This document shows, piece after piece, positions 24,874-37,010 of a DNA stretch of 64,000 nucleotides. This stretch comes from Roseateles sp. YR242 (GTDB lineage: Bacteria; Pseudomonadota; Gammaproteobacteria; Burkholderiales; Burkholderiaceae_C). How positions within the stretch are numbered: position 1 is the first letter of the stretch; every line of letters starts with the position of its first letter. Location: NCBI RefSeq assembly GCF_900109745.1, contig NZ_FOAV01000005.1, positions 186,001-250,000 on the forward strand. The letters are read 5' to 3'. The notes under the pieces were generated by a model, which saw only the letters and a program-made list of their open reading frames with translations, made no database searches and was not told where the DNA came from. The position numbers and the translations under genes are program-made.

Positions 24874-26505
24874 ATGAAAGCCAGCACCCATGGCGACGTT
24901 GACGCGTTGCCGCTCGCCACCCGCCTCGCCTATGCCGCCGTCGGGGGCTGCCCCTACGCTCGCAGGGAGCTTGCCAAACCGCCCCCCCCGGCCGGGGAAC
25001 AGATGTTCAGATTCGGCCGTATGTTTGCTGGCCTGCCCGGCCTGGCCGATACCAACGCACTCGCGGGTCAGCTCGCAACCCTGGGCCTGTCGATGACCGA
25101 GTCCGCAGCGCAGGCCCGTGGAGAACGCAATACCCGAATCGCCGCCATCTACACCTACCTCGGCCAGTTCATCGACCACGACATCACCAAGACCGAGACT
25201 GCCGACAAGATCCTGGCGTCGAACATGGAAGCCGCGTTCCATGCGGCCAGCGCGCACCGCCATGTGGCACCGCTGGACGCGGCCGAGCACACCAAGCTGG
25301 TTGACCGGCGCAGCCCGATGTTGAACCTGGACAGCGTGCTCGACGGCACGCCTCGCGAAGCCGATGGCAGCCTGAGAGTCGGCACCGTGACCGCTGGCCC
25401 ACCCCGCCCGACCCTCCCGTTCAACGAAGACCCCGATCTGGTCGAGCTGCACGACCTGCCTCGGCTACCCCCCTCCCAGAACGAAGAGACCGACCGGCGG
25501 GCACGGATCGGCGACCCACGCAACGACGAGAACCTGGTGGTCGCCCAACTGCATGTGGCGTTTCTGCGCTCGCATCGGTTGCTGGTGCGAAAGCTTGGCC
25601 TCGCGCCAGAAGATGCCGACCTTGAGCTGAAGCGTTTGTACCAACGCATCGTGCTGGACGACTTTCTACCCACCGTCTGCGACCCGGCCATCGTCAAACA
25701 GGTTCTGGCCCAACCCCAGGGCCTGTTCTACCAACCCGACCCGGCCGACCCCTACATGCCGCTCGAATTCGCAGGCGCGGCCTTCCGGTTCGGCCACTCG
25801 ATGGTGCGCAACGCCTACGACTACAACTCGGAGTTCTCGGGGCGAGACGGCAAGCCCATCGGCACGCTGGAGCAGCTGTTCACCTTCACCGCGTTTTCGG
25901 GCCAGAACCGGGGCGTGGCCACCCTGCCGCAGAACTGGATCATCGACTGGTCACGGTGGGTCGATCATGCCGACGGCACGCCGGCCGACAACGTCACCAA
26001 GCAGATGGACACGCTGCTGGCAGACCAGCTCTCGAAGCTGCCGCAGCACCAGGGCGTGATCGGTGGGGCCGACGTCAACAACCTGGCCTTGCGCAACCTG
26101 GTTCGCGGCCTGCTGCTTGGCCTGCCGACCGGCCAGGCCGTGGCGCAGGCCGTGCAGGCGAAGCTCGGGCCGATATTCGACCCCTTGACTCCGCAAAAAC
26201 TGCGCGATATTGCCCACGACGGCAGCCCCGCCCAAGGCGCCGCCCTGATCGCAGGGGGCTTCGACTGGCAGACGCCGCTTTGGTACTACGTGCTCGCCGA
26301 GGCCTCGCTGGTGCCGGCGGACAAGGGCCACCTCGGCCCCGTGGGCAGCGCCATCGTGGCGGATGTCCTGCATCAGTTGGTCCGCCTGGCGCCAGGCAAC
26401 GTGCTGGCCTCACCCGCCTGGATTCCGGCGATCCCATTGAAAGACCCAACGCAAGTGCACATCGAGGACCTGCTGCGCTTTGCCCAATTGCTGCCGGCGG
26501 CCTGA
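24874..26505 (+). CDS. Animal-type haem peroxidase family protein
   Basis: This 543-residue protein has the hallmarks of the animal peroxidase (peroxidase-cyclooxygenase) superfamily. These are a distal histidine with the calcium-ligand aspartate in YLGQFIDHDIT, the GDPRNDENLVVAQLHVAFLRSH motif, and a proximal histidine in FAGAAFRFGHSMVRNAY. It should bind haem and oxidise substrates with peroxide. No signal peptide is visible (MKASTHGDVDALPLATRL), so it may be cytoplasmic or leave by another route. AGGAGATC precedes the ATG. The neighbours, a VWA lipoprotein and an FUSC membrane protein, do not reveal its substrate. Confidence 0.92.
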   Translation: MKASTHGDVDALPLATRLAYAAVGGCPYARRELAKPPPPAGEQMFRFGRMFAGLPGLADTNALAGQLATLGLSMTESAAQARGERNTRIAAIYTYLGQFIDHDITKTETADKILASNMEAAFHAASAHRHVAPLDAAEHTKLVDRRSPMLNLDSVLDGTPREADGSLRVGTVTAGPPRPTLPFNEDPDLVELHDLPRLPPSQNEETDRRARIGDPRNDENLVVAQLHVAFLRSHRLLVRKLGLAPEDADLELKRLYQRIVLDDFLPTVCDPAIVKQVLAQPQGLFYQPDPADPYMPLEFAGAAFRFGHSMVRNAYDYNSEFSGRDGKPIGTLEQLFTFTAFSGQNRGVATLPQNWIIDWSRWVDHADGTPADNVTKQMDTLLADQLSKLPQHQGVIGGADVNNLALRNLVRGLLLGLPTGQAVAQAVQAKLGPIFDPLTPQKLRDIAHDGSPAQGAALIAGGFDWQTPLWYYVLAEASLVPADKGHLGPVGSAIVADVLHQLVRLAPGNVLASPAWIPAIPLKDPTQVHIEDLLRFAQLLPAA

Positions 26506-26613
26506 GCCACAAGCGCGAAAACCCCGCACCGCCGCCCCAACCTTCCTGGAAGGGGCGGCACAAATGGCTTGATACTTGCTTCCTGTGTGCCGGTTGGCCA
26601 AGGAGGTTGGACG

Positions 26614-28827
26614 GTGTTGAGTACGGGTGAAGTGCGGGGATGGTGGCAGTTCAGCTACCAGCTGTGGCAGCGCGAAGCGGTGTCGGGCAGCTTGCGGGCG
26701 CTGCTGGCGCTGGCCTGCGTGATGGCCGGCTGCTGGTGGGCCGGGCAGATGTCGGCCGTGCTGCCGTTGCTGCTGGGCGTCATTGCCAGTGCCCTGGCCG
26801 AAACCGACGACAGCTGGCGGGGCCGCCTGCGCGTGCAGGTGATCACCCTGTTGTGCTTCGCCATGATGGCGCTTGCGGTGCAGGCGAGCCTGGGCCATCC
26901 GCTGCTGCTGGGGGTGCTGCTGGCGGTGGCCGCCATCGGCCTGACCCTGCTGGGTGCCCTGGGCGAGCGCTACCGTGCCATGGCGTTCGCCACCCTGGTG
27001 CTCGCGGTTTATGCATCCCTGTCCTCGCAGCCGCACGCCATCGAGGCTGTTTCGATGCTGCTGCTGGGCGCCGCCTGGTACGGATTGATCTCGGTGATCT
27101 GGGCTGCGGTGCTCCCCACGCCGCCTGTGCGTCAGCACCTGGCCAGCCTCTACGAAAGTATGGGGGAGTACCTGCGGCTCAAATCCGGCCTGCTGGAACC
27201 GGTGCGCGGCGCCGATCTTGAAGGCCGTCGCGTGGCCCTGGCATTGCAGAATGGTCGCGTCGTGGAGGCGTTGAGCCGTTGCAAGGAGGCCCTGTTCAGC
27301 CGCAGCGGGCTGGGGCCGCCACCGGCCTGGTTGCGTGAAGCCCTGCAGGCCTACCTGGTCGCCCAGGATGTTCACGAGCGCACCAGTTCCTCCCACGAGC
27401 ACTATGACGTGCTCGCACAGCATTTCTTCCACAGTGATGTGCTGTACCGCTGCCAGCGCCTGCTGGCCCTGCTGGGCCGCGACTGCCGCAGCCTGGCCCG
27501 CCGCATCCGGCGCCAGCCGCCTTGGGAACGCCACGGCACCACCGCCCACGCGATCGAGGACTTGCAGGAGGCCTTGCGTCACATCGAACACACCGCTGGC
27601 CCGCGCGGCGACGGTCGGGAACGCGCGTTGGCCGCGCTGCATGGTCTGGCGGCCAATCTGGGCGCCCTCGACCACGCCTTGTCCTCCGCCCTGCAGCCCC
27701 CCGAGCCGCGGGCGGACACGAGCTTGCTGGACCGTGACCCGCGCAGCCTGGCCGAAGCCTGGCAACGCCTGCGTGCACAACTGAACTGGCGCGCACCGCT
27801 GCTGCGCCACGCACTGCGCCTGGCCGTGGCGTTGACGGTCGGTTATGGGGTGATGCTGAGCACTGGCGACAGCCACGGCTTCTGGATCCTGCTGACCATC
27901 GTTTTTGTCTGCCAACCGCAATATGGCGCGACGCTGACGCGACTGGCGCAGCGCGTGGCTGGCACCGTGCTGGGGCTGGTGGTGGGATGGGCGCTGCTGC
28001 GGCTGTTTCCGGATCTGCTGTTGCAAGCCGGCTTCACGGTCGCGGCCGGGGTGCTGTTCTTCGCCACCCGCCATACCCGCTACACCCTGGCCACGGCCGC
28101 CATCACCTCGCTGGTCCTGCTGTCCTTCAACCAGGCGGGGGACGGGTATGGCCTGATCCTGCCGCGCCTGCTGGACACGGTGGCCGGGAGCGTGATCGCC
28201 GGCCTGGCGGTGTGGCTGATATTGCCAAGCTGGCAGTCACACCAGCTCCACCGGTTGGCTGCACAGGCGGCGCGCAGCCAGGCGCAATATCTGAGGGAGA
28301 TCGTCGCGCAGTACCAGACCGGCAAACAGGATCACCTGGCCTACCGGCTTGCGCGGCGGAATGCGCACATTGCGGATGCCGCCTTGTCGCGAGCGATGGC
28401 GGCGATGCGGCTGGAGCCCGGACATGCACGCCGGTTGGCGCCGCAGGGCATGCGCTTCCTGGTGCTGTCACACACCTTGCTCAACTACCTTTCGGCCTTG
28501 GGTGCCCACCGCAACCAGCGTTTGACCCTGCCGGACGATGGCGCCGCTGCCCGGGCCGTCAGTACACTGTTGACCACCCTGGATGGGATCGCGAGTGCTT
28601 TGGAAGTGCAACCACCCCGCGCCGCAGAAGATCTCCCGCTAACGCACGGCCTGGTCGACGCCTTGACCGCACCGGGCCCCGAGGCCCTCCGGCTGGTCCA
28701 GGCACAGTTGGCGTTGTGCCTGCGCCTGCTGCCCGCCCTGCATGCCCAAGCCGTGGCGCTGGTGCAGCCGGAGGCCGATTCCACCGGGGATGCGGCGGCG
28801 GGATTGCGGCTCAGCCGGTTTCGTTAA
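26614..28827 (+). CDS. FUSC family inner-membrane protein (YccS/YhfK-like)
   Basis: This 737-residue protein has two blocks of transmembrane helices, each followed by a cytoplasmic region. The first block covers about residues 20-165 (LLALACVMAGCWWAGQMSAV, LLGVLLAVAAIGLTLLGALG) and the second about 405-540 (ALRLAVALTVGYGVMLSTGDSHGFWILLTIVFVCQ, ITSLVLLSFNQAGDGYGLIL). This is the YccS/YhfK fusaric-acid-resistance-like architecture; substrates of the family are poorly known. The start is GTG at 26614: a perfect AGGAGG lies seven bases upstream, while the longer frame to 26569 lacks one. Confidence 0.9.
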   Translation: MLSTGEVRGWWQFSYQLWQREAVSGSLRALLALACVMAGCWWAGQMSAVLPLLLGVIASALAETDDSWRGRLRVQVITLLCFAMMALAVQASLGHPLLLGVLLAVAAIGLTLLGALGERYRAMAFATLVLAVYASLSSQPHAIEAVSMLLLGAAWYGLISVIWAAVLPTPPVRQHLASLYESMGEYLRLKSGLLEPVRGADLEGRRVALALQNGRVVEALSRCKEALFSRSGLGPPPAWLREALQAYLVAQDVHERTSSSHEHYDVLAQHFFHSDVLYRCQRLLALLGRDCRSLARRIRRQPPWERHGTTAHAIEDLQEALRHIEHTAGPRGDGRERALAALHGLAANLGALDHALSSALQPPEPRADTSLLDRDPRSLAEAWQRLRAQLNWRAPLLRHALRLAVALTVGYGVMLSTGDSHGFWILLTIVFVCQPQYGATLTRLAQRVAGTVLGLVVGWALLRLFPDLLLQAGFTVAAGVLFFATRHTRYTLATAAITSLVLLSFNQAGDGYGLILPRLLDTVAGSVIAGLAVWLILPSWQSHQLHRLAAQAARSQAQYLREIVAQYQTGKQDHLAYRLARRNAHIADAALSRAMAAMRLEPGHARRLAPQGMRFLVLSHTLLNYLSALGAHRNQRLTLPDDGAAARAVSTLLTTLDGIASALEVQPPRAAEDLPLTHGLVDALTAPGPEALRLVQAQLALCLRLLPALHAQAVALVQPEADSTGDAAAGLRLSRFR

Positions 28828-28855
28828 AAACTCGTCATTGCTCTTGGGGTGAATG
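28828..28855. repeat. 28-bp direct repeat, copy 1
   Basis: This segment, directly after the FUSC stop codon, matches 29493-29520 at 27 of 28 positions in the same orientation (for example both contain AACTCGTCATTGCTCTT). The second copy is inside the VOC protein gene, where it encodes the conserved IHPKSNDEF region. The copy here is noncoding and looks like a stray fragment of a VOC-type gene flanking the small lipoprotein gene. Confidence 0.8.
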
Positions 28856-28873
28856 GCGCATGAGAGGAGATCA

Positions 28874-29413
28874 ATGAAGCAGCTCGTGTCTTCCCAGACC
28901 TTTCCCGTGTCCCTGACCAGCGTTGCGCGCTTGCTCGCAGCCCTCTGCGTGGCGATCAGTGCGTCCGGATGCCTGATGTACTCATCGGACTACCCGGCGA
29001 GCTATGTGTCGAAAATGGAACTGCGCCTGAACACTGGTGCCATTAAAGACCCCGTGGTGCGGCAGCGCGCTGAAGAAGCCCAGGCCGACATCCTGCGGAC
29101 AATGCGTGTCCTGGTCGATTCGCGACTGGACCGTCAGGAAGCCGAGCAGAAACTGAACTGGGCATCGAGCGCGCCTTTGCTGCTTCCACCGGAAATGCGT
29201 GGAGCCGCCATGGCGAAGATCGACCCTCTGGCCAAGCGTCGCCCGATGCCTTTCATGGCGGCAGAAAGCTGGTCATCCCCGGATGCTTCCAACGTGATCC
29301 TGGTGGCAATGTTCAGCGACGCAGCAAAGCCTGAACGCGAGGTGCGGGAGCGCCAGACCTACCGGCGCGCGCAGGGCCGCTGGGCGCTCGTGGAACAGGT
29401 ACGGATTCATTAA
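28874..29413 (+). CDS. Small lipoprotein of unknown function
   Basis: This 179-residue protein has a signal peptide (MKQLVSSQTFPVSLTSVARL, then LAALCVAISASGC), with the lipobox cysteine at about residue 33. The mature part is helical and charged, with no domain I recognise. GAGAGGAG lies just before the ATG at 28874, so this start is preferred over the upstream ATG at 28853. It is bounded on the left by a 28-bp repeat of sequence from the downstream VOC gene, which hints that it was inserted between FUSC and the propionyl-CoA operon. Its 3' end faces the VOC gene with only 7 bp between them. Confidence 0.8.
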   Translation: MKQLVSSQTFPVSLTSVARLLAALCVAISASGCLMYSSDYPASYVSKMELRLNTGAIKDPVVRQRAEEAQADILRTMRVLVDSRLDRQEAEQKLNWASSAPLLLPPEMRGAAMAKIDPLAKRRPMPFMAAESWSSPDASNVILVAMFSDAAKPEREVRERQTYRRAQGRWALVEQVRIH

Positions 29414-29420
29414 AAACCTC

Positions 29421-29885
29421 TCACCCCAACGCCGCAATCACATCCGCCGGCGCCTGCACCAACTCAATCAGCACCCCTTCGCCCCCAATCGGAAACTCGT
29501 CATTGCTCTTCGGGTGAATGAAGCAGATGTCGTACCCGGCTGCACCCTTGCGTATCCCGCCCGGCGCGAAGCGGACGCCGTTGGCGGCCATCCAGTCCAC
29601 CGCCTTCACCAGGTCGTCCACCCACAGTCCGACGTGATTCAGTGGCGTTGCATGCACGGCCGGTTTTTTCTCCGGGTCCAGCGGCTGCATCAAGTCCACC
29701 TCCACCCGGTGCGGCCCAGCCCCGATGGTGCAGATGTCCTCGTCCACGTTCTCGCGCTCGGACACGAACTGCCCGGTCACCGTCAGCCCCAGCACATCCA
29801 CCCACAGCCTGCGCAAGGCCTGCTTGTCCGGCCCGCCGATGGCAATCTGCTGGATACCCAGGATCCGATAGGGTTTGACGCTCAT
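29421..29885 (-). CDS. VOC/glyoxalase-superfamily protein of the propionyl-CoA operon, methylmalonyl-CoA epimerase-like
   Basis: This 154-residue protein has two beta-alpha-beta-beta-beta units ([20 protein letters not shown] and [19 protein letters not shown]) and the closing [10 protein letters not shown] with the conserved glutamate. As the last gene of the mutase/carboxylase operon it is a good candidate for the epimerase that interconverts (S)- and (R)-methylmalonyl-CoA. The usual first metal-ligand histidine appears to be glutamine (GIQQIAIG), so epimerase activity is not certain. GAGGAG seven bases before ATG 29885 decides the start. The gene begins 10 bp after pccA ends. Confidence 0.8.
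   Translation of the reverse strand: MSVKPYRILGIQQIAIGGPDKQALRRLWVDVLGLTVTGQFVSERENVDEDICTIGAGPHRVEVDLMQPLDPEKKPAVHATPLNHVGLWVDDLVKAVDWMAANGVRFAPGGIRKGAAGYDICFIHPKSNDEFPIGGEGVLIELVQAPADVIAALG
29493..29520. repeat. 28-bp direct repeat, copy 2 (inside the VOC gene)
   Basis: This is the functional copy: on the minus strand it encodes the HPKSNDEF segment of the VOC protein. It matches 28828-28855 at 27 of 28 bases, with the lipoprotein gene between the copies. Confidence 0.8.
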
Positions 29886-29895
29886 CGCCCGCTCC

Positions 29896-31971
29896 TCACT
29901 CAAACCGCAGGATGGGCTGATCGACCGCCAGGCTTTCGCCCGTCGCGGCCAGCACCTCCGCCACCGTCACGTCCTGGCTGGCCGTGAGGATGTTCTCCAT
30001 CTTCATGGCCTCGATTACCGCCAGCCGTTCACCGGCCTGCACCATCTGCCCGGGCTGCACCGCGATATGCACCAGCAAGCCTGGCATCGGTGAAAGCAAT
30101 TGCTTGCTGGTGTCGGGCGGCGCCTTGTAGGGCATCACCTGCTGCAACTCCGCCGCGCGCGGCGACAGTACCGTCACCTCGATGGCCCGCCCGTTGTGCT
30201 GGATGCGGTAGGCCAGCGGCGCTCTCGGTGTGCCGCGATCGGCCTGGGCCGAAAACGCTCGCCCATTCACCGTGCCGCTGATGCAGATGTCGTTCAGGCG
30301 GGACTGGCTCACGATGCGATAGGAACTCACCGCGTGTGTTCCGCCCACGCCGCCCAGCCCGCCGATGGTCACCAGCGCCTCCCCCAGGCTGCCCACATAC
30401 TCGGTGATGGTGAGCGGGTAGCGGCTGAACCGCCCTTCCCCTTCATTCACCACCGCCACGTAGTCGTGCTCCACCTTGACCTCGTGCCCCGGCAACTGGC
30501 CGCTGATGCCGGCTTCCCGTTCACGCGCCTTTCGCCGGATGAAGCCCGCCAGGGCCACCAGGAAGCCCGGATCCTCATGCGGGACATCCTCCGCATGGAA
30601 GCCGCCCGCGTAGTGCTGCGCGATGAAGCCGGTGTTGAATTGCCCCGCCTGGAAGTCCGGATGCGCCAGCAGCGCCGACTGGAACGGGATGTTGCTGGAG
30701 ATGCCCCGGATCACAAACCCGTTCAGCGCCTCGCGCATCTTCGCGATGGCCTCGGCCCGGTCCTTTCCGTGCACGATCAGCTTGGCGATCATCGAGTCGT
30801 AGAACATCGGGATCTCGCCGCCCTCGTACACACCAGTGTCGACCCGCACGCCAAAGCGCTCCGGCTGCGCCGCCACCATCGAGGTCTCCGGCGGCTGATA
30901 CTTCACCAGCCGGCCCGTGGAAGGCAGGAAGTTGCGAAACGGGTCCTCGGCGTTGATGCGGCACTCGATGGCCCAGCCTTCACGCTGGATCTCCTCCTGC
31001 CGGAAGGACAGCGGCTCCCCCGCCGCCACGCGGATCATCTGCTCCACCAGGTCCAGGCCGGTGATGCATTCGGTCACCGGGTGCTCCACCTGCAGCCGGG
31101 TGTTCATCTCCAGGAAGTAGAAACTCTGGTCCTTGCCGACCACAAACTCCACCGTGCCGGCGCTCTGGTACTTCACCGCCTTCGCCAACGCGACCGCCTG
31201 TTCACCCATGGCGCGGCGCGTGGCGTCGCTGATGAAGGGAGATGGGGCCTCCTCGATCACCTTCTGATGCCGGCGCTGGATGGAGCACTCCCGCTCCCAG
31301 AGGTAGACCACGTGGCCCTGGCTGTCGCCGAGCACCTGGATCTCGATATGGCGCGGCTCCTCGACAAACTTCTCCATGAATACACGGTCGTCACCGAAGC
31401 TGTTGCGCGCCTCGTTGCGGCAACTCGTGAAGCCCTCTAAGCATTCCTTGTCGTTGAACGCCACCCGCAAGCCCTTGCCGCCACCACCCGCACTGGCCTT
31501 GATCATCACCGGATAGCCCACCCGCTGCGCGATGCTGACCGCCTCCTCAGCAGATTCGATGGGCTCGTTGTGGCCTGGGATGGTGTTGACCCGCGCCTCG
31601 CCGGCCAGCTTCTTGGAGGCGATCTTGTCGCCCATGGCTGCAATGGAATAGTGCTTGGGGCCGATGAAGACCAGCCCTTCCTCTTCCACGCGACGCGAAA
31701 ACTCTTCGTTCTCGGACAGGAAGCCATAACCCGGGTGGATCGCTTCCGCGCCGGTCTGCTTCGCCGCCGCAATGATCTTGTCGGCCACCAGGTAGGACGC
31801 CCGCGAGGGCGCTGGCCCCAGCAGCACCGCCTCATCGGCCAGGCTCACGTGGCGGGCTTCCTTGTCCGCTTCGGAGTACACCGCCACGGTCGCAATGCCC
31901 ATGCGCCGTGCCGTCTGGATCACGCGGCAAGCAATCTCGCCCCGGTTTGCAATCAGGATTTTTTTAAACAT
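29896..31971 (-). CDS. pccA: Propionyl-CoA (acyl-CoA) carboxylase alpha subunit, biotin carboxylase plus biotin carrier
   Basis: This 691-residue subunit carboxylates biotin and carries it to PccB, turning propionyl-CoA into methylmalonyl-CoA. The biotin carboxylase domain covers about residues 1-450 ([45 protein letters not shown]). A BT-type linker domain (about 500-610) and a biotinyl domain with the acceptor lysine in EAMKMEN (about K657) follow. The frame runs on to 32088, but the ATG at 31971 matches the family start. A REP-like stretch separates it from pccB upstream. The VOC gene follows by 10 bp. Confidence 0.95.
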   Translation of the reverse strand: MFKKILIANRGEIACRVIQTARRMGIATVAVYSEADKEARHVSLADEAVLLGPAPSRASYLVADKIIAAAKQTGAEAIHPGYGFLSENEEFSRRVEEEGLVFIGPKHYSIAAMGDKIASKKLAGEARVNTIPGHNEPIESAEEAVSIAQRVGYPVMIKASAGGGGKGLRVAFNDKECLEGFTSCRNEARNSFGDDRVFMEKFVEEPRHIEIQVLGDSQGHVVYLWERECSIQRRHQKVIEEAPSPFISDATRRAMGEQAVALAKAVKYQSAGTVEFVVGKDQSFYFLEMNTRLQVEHPVTECITGLDLVEQMIRVAAGEPLSFRQEEIQREGWAIECRINAEDPFRNFLPSTGRLVKYQPPETSMVAAQPERFGVRVDTGVYEGGEIPMFYDSMIAKLIVHGKDRAEAIAKMREALNGFVIRGISSNIPFQSALLAHPDFQAGQFNTGFIAQHYAGGFHAEDVPHEDPGFLVALAGFIRRKAREREAGISGQLPGHEVKVEHDYVAVVNEGEGRFSRYPLTITEYVGSLGEALVTIGGLGGVGGTHAVSSYRIVSQSRLNDICISGTVNGRAFSAQADRGTPRAPLAYRIQHNGRAIEVTVLSPRAAELQQVMPYKAPPDTSKQLLSPMPGLLVHIAVQPGQMVQAGERLAVIEAMKMENILTASQDVTVAEVLAATGESLAVDQPILRFE

Positions 31972-31975
31972 GAGC

Positions 31976-32050
31976 CCCCCAGTCGCTTCGCTCCTGCCCC
32001 CAAGGGGCGCCACCCAGCGGCCCGGCAAAGCCGGATCCGCGGGCGTTGCT
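31976..32050. repeat. REP-like GC-rich palindromic sequence between pccB and pccA
   Basis: This stretch contains CCGGCAAAGCCGG and CCCCCAAGGGG. Its reverse complement shares the CCGGCTTTGCCGGGC core and the C/G tracts with the leuC-leuD gap sequence. It lies inside the operon and could act as a processing or attenuation hairpin between pccB and pccA. Confidence 0.5.
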
Positions 32051-32103
32051 TGATGCAAGGACACTGCGTGCCCGCAGGTCCTGTTCACGGTAGAGATGGC
32101 GGC

Positions 32104-33636
32104 TCATAGAGGAATATTGCCGTGCTTGCGCCACGGATTCTCCAGTTGCTTGTCCTTCAACATCACGAGCGAGCGGCAGATGCGCTTGCGCGTCTCATGC
32201 GGCTGGATCACGTCATCGATGAAGCCCCGCGCACCCGCCACGAACGGGTTGGCAAACCGCGCCTTGTATTCCGCTTCCCGCGCGGCCAGCTTGACCGGGT
32301 CGTTCTTGTCCTCGCGGAAGATGATCTCCACCGCGCCCTTGGCCCCCATCACCGCGATCTCCGCATTCGGCCAGGCAAAGTTCACATCACCGCGCAGGTG
32401 CTTGGAGCTCATCACGTCATAAGCGCCGCCGTAGGCCTTGCGGGTGATCACCGTCACCTTGGGTACCGTGCATTCCGCATAGGCATAGAGCAGCTTGGCC
32501 CCGTGCTTGATGATGCCGCCGTACTCCTGGCTGGTGCCCGGCATGAAGCCCGGCACGTCCACGAAGGTGATCACCGGGATATTGAAGGCATCGCAGAAGC
32601 GCACGAAACGGGCGGCCTTGATGCTGCTGCGGATGTCCAGGCAGCCCGCCAGCACCAGCGGCTGGTTGGCCACGATGCCCACGGTCTGCCCCTCCAGGCG
32701 CCCGAAGCCGGTGATGATGTTCTTCGCGTTCTCCGGTTGCAGCTCGAAGAAATCGCCGTCATCCACCACCTTCAGGATCAGCTCCTTCATGTCGTAGGGC
32801 TTGTTGGGGTTGTCGGGCACCAGCGTGTCCAGCGACAGGTCCAACCGGCTGCCCGGGTCCCCGCTGGGCCGGCACGGCGCCTTCTCGCGGTTGTTCAGCG
32901 GCAGATAGTTGAAGAAGCGCCGCAGCATCAGGATGGCTTCGACGTCATTCTCCAGCGCCAGGTCCGCCACGCCACTGCGGCTGGTATGGGTCGCCGCGCC
33001 GCCGAGTTCCTCGGCCGTCACTTCCTCGTGGGTCACCGTCTTCACCACCTCGGGGCCGGTGACAAACATGTAGCTGGAGTCCTTCACCATGAAGATGAAG
33101 TCGGTCATGGCCGGGGAATACACCGCGCCGCCCGCGCACGGGCCCATGATCATGCTGATCTGCGGAATCACGCCCGAGGCCATCACGTTGCGCTGGAACA
33201 CGTCGGCATAACCGCCCAGGGAGGCCACGCCTTCCTGGATGCGGGCGCCGCCGGAATCATTCAGGCCAATGACGGGTGCCCCCACCTTCATCGCCTGGTC
33301 CATTACCTTGCAGATCTTCTCCGCATGGGCCTCGGAGAGCGCACCACCGAAGACGGTGAAGTCCTGGCTGAAGGCAAAGGCCAGCCGCCCATTGATCATG
33401 CCGTAGCCGGTCACCACACCATCGCCCGGAATGCGCTGGTCGGCCATGCCGAAGTCCACGCAGCGGTGCTCCACGAACATGTCCCATTCTTCAAACGTGC
33501 CGTCGTCAAAGAGCAGGTCCAGCCGCTCCCGCGCGGTCAGCTTGCCCTTGGCGTGCTGAGCCGCAATCCGGCGCTCGCCACCGCCTTGGCGGGCCTGCTC
33601 GCGCTTGTTCTCGAGCAACTGTCGAATGTCATTCAT
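32104..33636 (-). CDS. pccB: Propionyl-CoA carboxylase beta (carboxyltransferase) subunit
   Basis: This 510-residue carboxyltransferase has both crotonase-like halves: an N-terminal half with [31 protein letters not shown] and [13 protein letters not shown], and a C-terminal half with [24 protein letters not shown] and [13 protein letters not shown]. It works with PccA in propionyl-CoA carboxylation. The ATG at 33636 ([11 protein letters not shown]) has GGAGA nine bases upstream and overlaps the 3' end of meaB by 8 bp, indicating coupled translation. The longer frame to 33693 overlaps meaB further and is not needed. Confidence 0.95.
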   Translation of the reverse strand: MNDIRQLLENKREQARQGGGERRIAAQHAKGKLTARERLDLLFDDGTFEEWDMFVEHRCVDFGMADQRIPGDGVVTGYGMINGRLAFAFSQDFTVFGGALSEAHAEKICKVMDQAMKVGAPVIGLNDSGGARIQEGVASLGGYADVFQRNVMASGVIPQISMIMGPCAGGAVYSPAMTDFIFMVKDSSYMFVTGPEVVKTVTHEEVTAEELGGAATHTSRSGVADLALENDVEAILMLRRFFNYLPLNNREKAPCRPSGDPGSRLDLSLDTLVPDNPNKPYDMKELILKVVDDGDFFELQPENAKNIITGFGRLEGQTVGIVANQPLVLAGCLDIRSSIKAARFVRFCDAFNIPVITFVDVPGFMPGTSQEYGGIIKHGAKLLYAYAECTVPKVTVITRKAYGGAYDVMSSKHLRGDVNFAWPNAEIAVMGAKGAVEIIFREDKNDPVKLAAREAEYKARFANPFVAGARGFIDDVIQPHETRKRICRSLVMLKDKQLENPWRKHGNIPL

Positions 33637-34738
33637 CTGATGGGTCTCCGGAGAATCGTGCCAACAGCTGGCGCGCCGCAGTCGAAGCTGCAAGCCGGCC
33701 TTCCAGCACGCGCGTCAAGGTGTCGTCCATCGCCTGCCGGACGGCGGGCGCTGAAGAAAACTGCTGTTTGAGCCCCGCCTGGATGCGCTCCCACATCCAG
33801 GCCAGGGACTGCTGGCGGCGCTTGTGATCCAGGCCGCCGTTGGATTGCTGCAAGGTCTTGAATTCGGTCACGGCGGACCAGAATTCGTCGATGCCCTGGG
33901 CTTTCAGCGCCGACAGCCGCATGACCCGGGGTTGCCAGAACCGCTGCGCGTTTGCGCCTTGCAAAGCTGCAAGAGCCGGCGCGTTGGAGGCGTTTCCCTG
34001 GCCTTCGTTGCCACCCGGGCCGGGGCCATGGTGGCCCGGCGGATCAGGGCGCCGGTGCATCCCGTACAACCGCAGTGACGATGTGATGTGCGCCTGCGCC
34101 CGTGTGGCCGCGGCCTCGTCCAGGTCGGTCTTGTTGATCACCACCAGGTCCGCCAGCTCCATCACGCCCTTCTTGATGGCCTGAAGGTCGTCGCCGGCGT
34201 TGGGCAGTTGCAGCAGGCAATACATGTCGGTCATGCCAGCCACGGCGGTTTCGCTCTGGCCCACACCCACCGTCTCCACAATGATCACGTCAAAGCCCGC
34301 CGCCTCGCAGACCAGCATCGCTTCGCGCGTCTTCTCCGCCACGCCGCCGAGGGTGCCACTGGCGGGGCTGGGCCGGATGTAGGCGCGCTCGTCCATGGAG
34401 AGGCGCTCCATGCGGGTCTTGTCCCCCAGGATGGAACCGCCGGAAATGCTGCTGGACGGGTCCACCGCCAGCACCGCCACGCGGTGCCCCTGCTGGATCA
34501 GGGCCAGCCCCAGTGCCTCGATGAAGGTGCTCTTGCCCACCCCCGGCACCCCGGAGATGCCCAGGCGGAAGGACTGGCCGGTGCGCGGCAAAAGCTCGGT
34601 GAGCAAGGCGTCCGCCTGCGCGCGATGGTCCACACGCGTGGATTCCATCAGCGTGATGGCCTTGGCCATGGCGCGGCGCTGGCGCGGCCCGGGCTCGCCG
34701 GCCAGGGCATCGGCCAGGGCCGCCACGGCCGCAGACAT
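33629..34738 (-). CDS. meaB: Methylmalonyl-CoA mutase-associated GTPase MeaB
   Basis: This G3E-family P-loop GTPase protects and reloads B12-dependent methylmalonyl-CoA mutase. Motifs are [18 protein letters not shown] (Walker A), [29 protein letters not shown] and VINKTDLDE. An insertion of about 40 residues rich in Gly, Pro, Asn and His ([18 protein letters not shown] and onward) lies after SSLRLYGM. Start: the ATG at 34738 has AAGGA ten bases upstream; an in-frame ATG at 34759 has no ribosome-binding site but cannot be ruled out. It lies between the mutase gene and pccB on the same strand. Confidence 0.93.
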   Translation of the reverse strand: MSAAVAALADALAGEPGPRQRRAMAKAITLMESTRVDHRAQADALLTELLPRTGQSFRLGISGVPGVGKSTFIEALGLALIQQGHRVAVLAVDPSSSISGGSILGDKTRMERLSMDERAYIRPSPASGTLGGVAEKTREAMLVCEAAGFDVIIVETVGVGQSETAVAGMTDMYCLLQLPNAGDDLQAIKKGVMELADLVVINKTDLDEAAATRAQAHITSSLRLYGMHRRPDPPGHHGPGPGGNEGQGNASNAPALAALQGANAQRFWQPRVMRLSALKAQGIDEFWSAVTEFKTLQQSNGGLDHKRRQQSLAWMWERIQAGLKQQFSSAPAVRQAMDDTLTRVLEGRLAASTAARQLLARFSGDPSDE

Positions 34739-34803
34739 GACTTCAACATCCTTGTGCATCAGGCGGGAACGTCAGGGTTGAAGGTCACGGTGTGTGGCGG
34801 GCA

Positions 34804-36966
<2,163 letters not shown>

Positions 36967-37010
36967 GAAACTTATCTCCTGCAGGCGAAGACGATCATAG
37001 CGCCCTGCTT

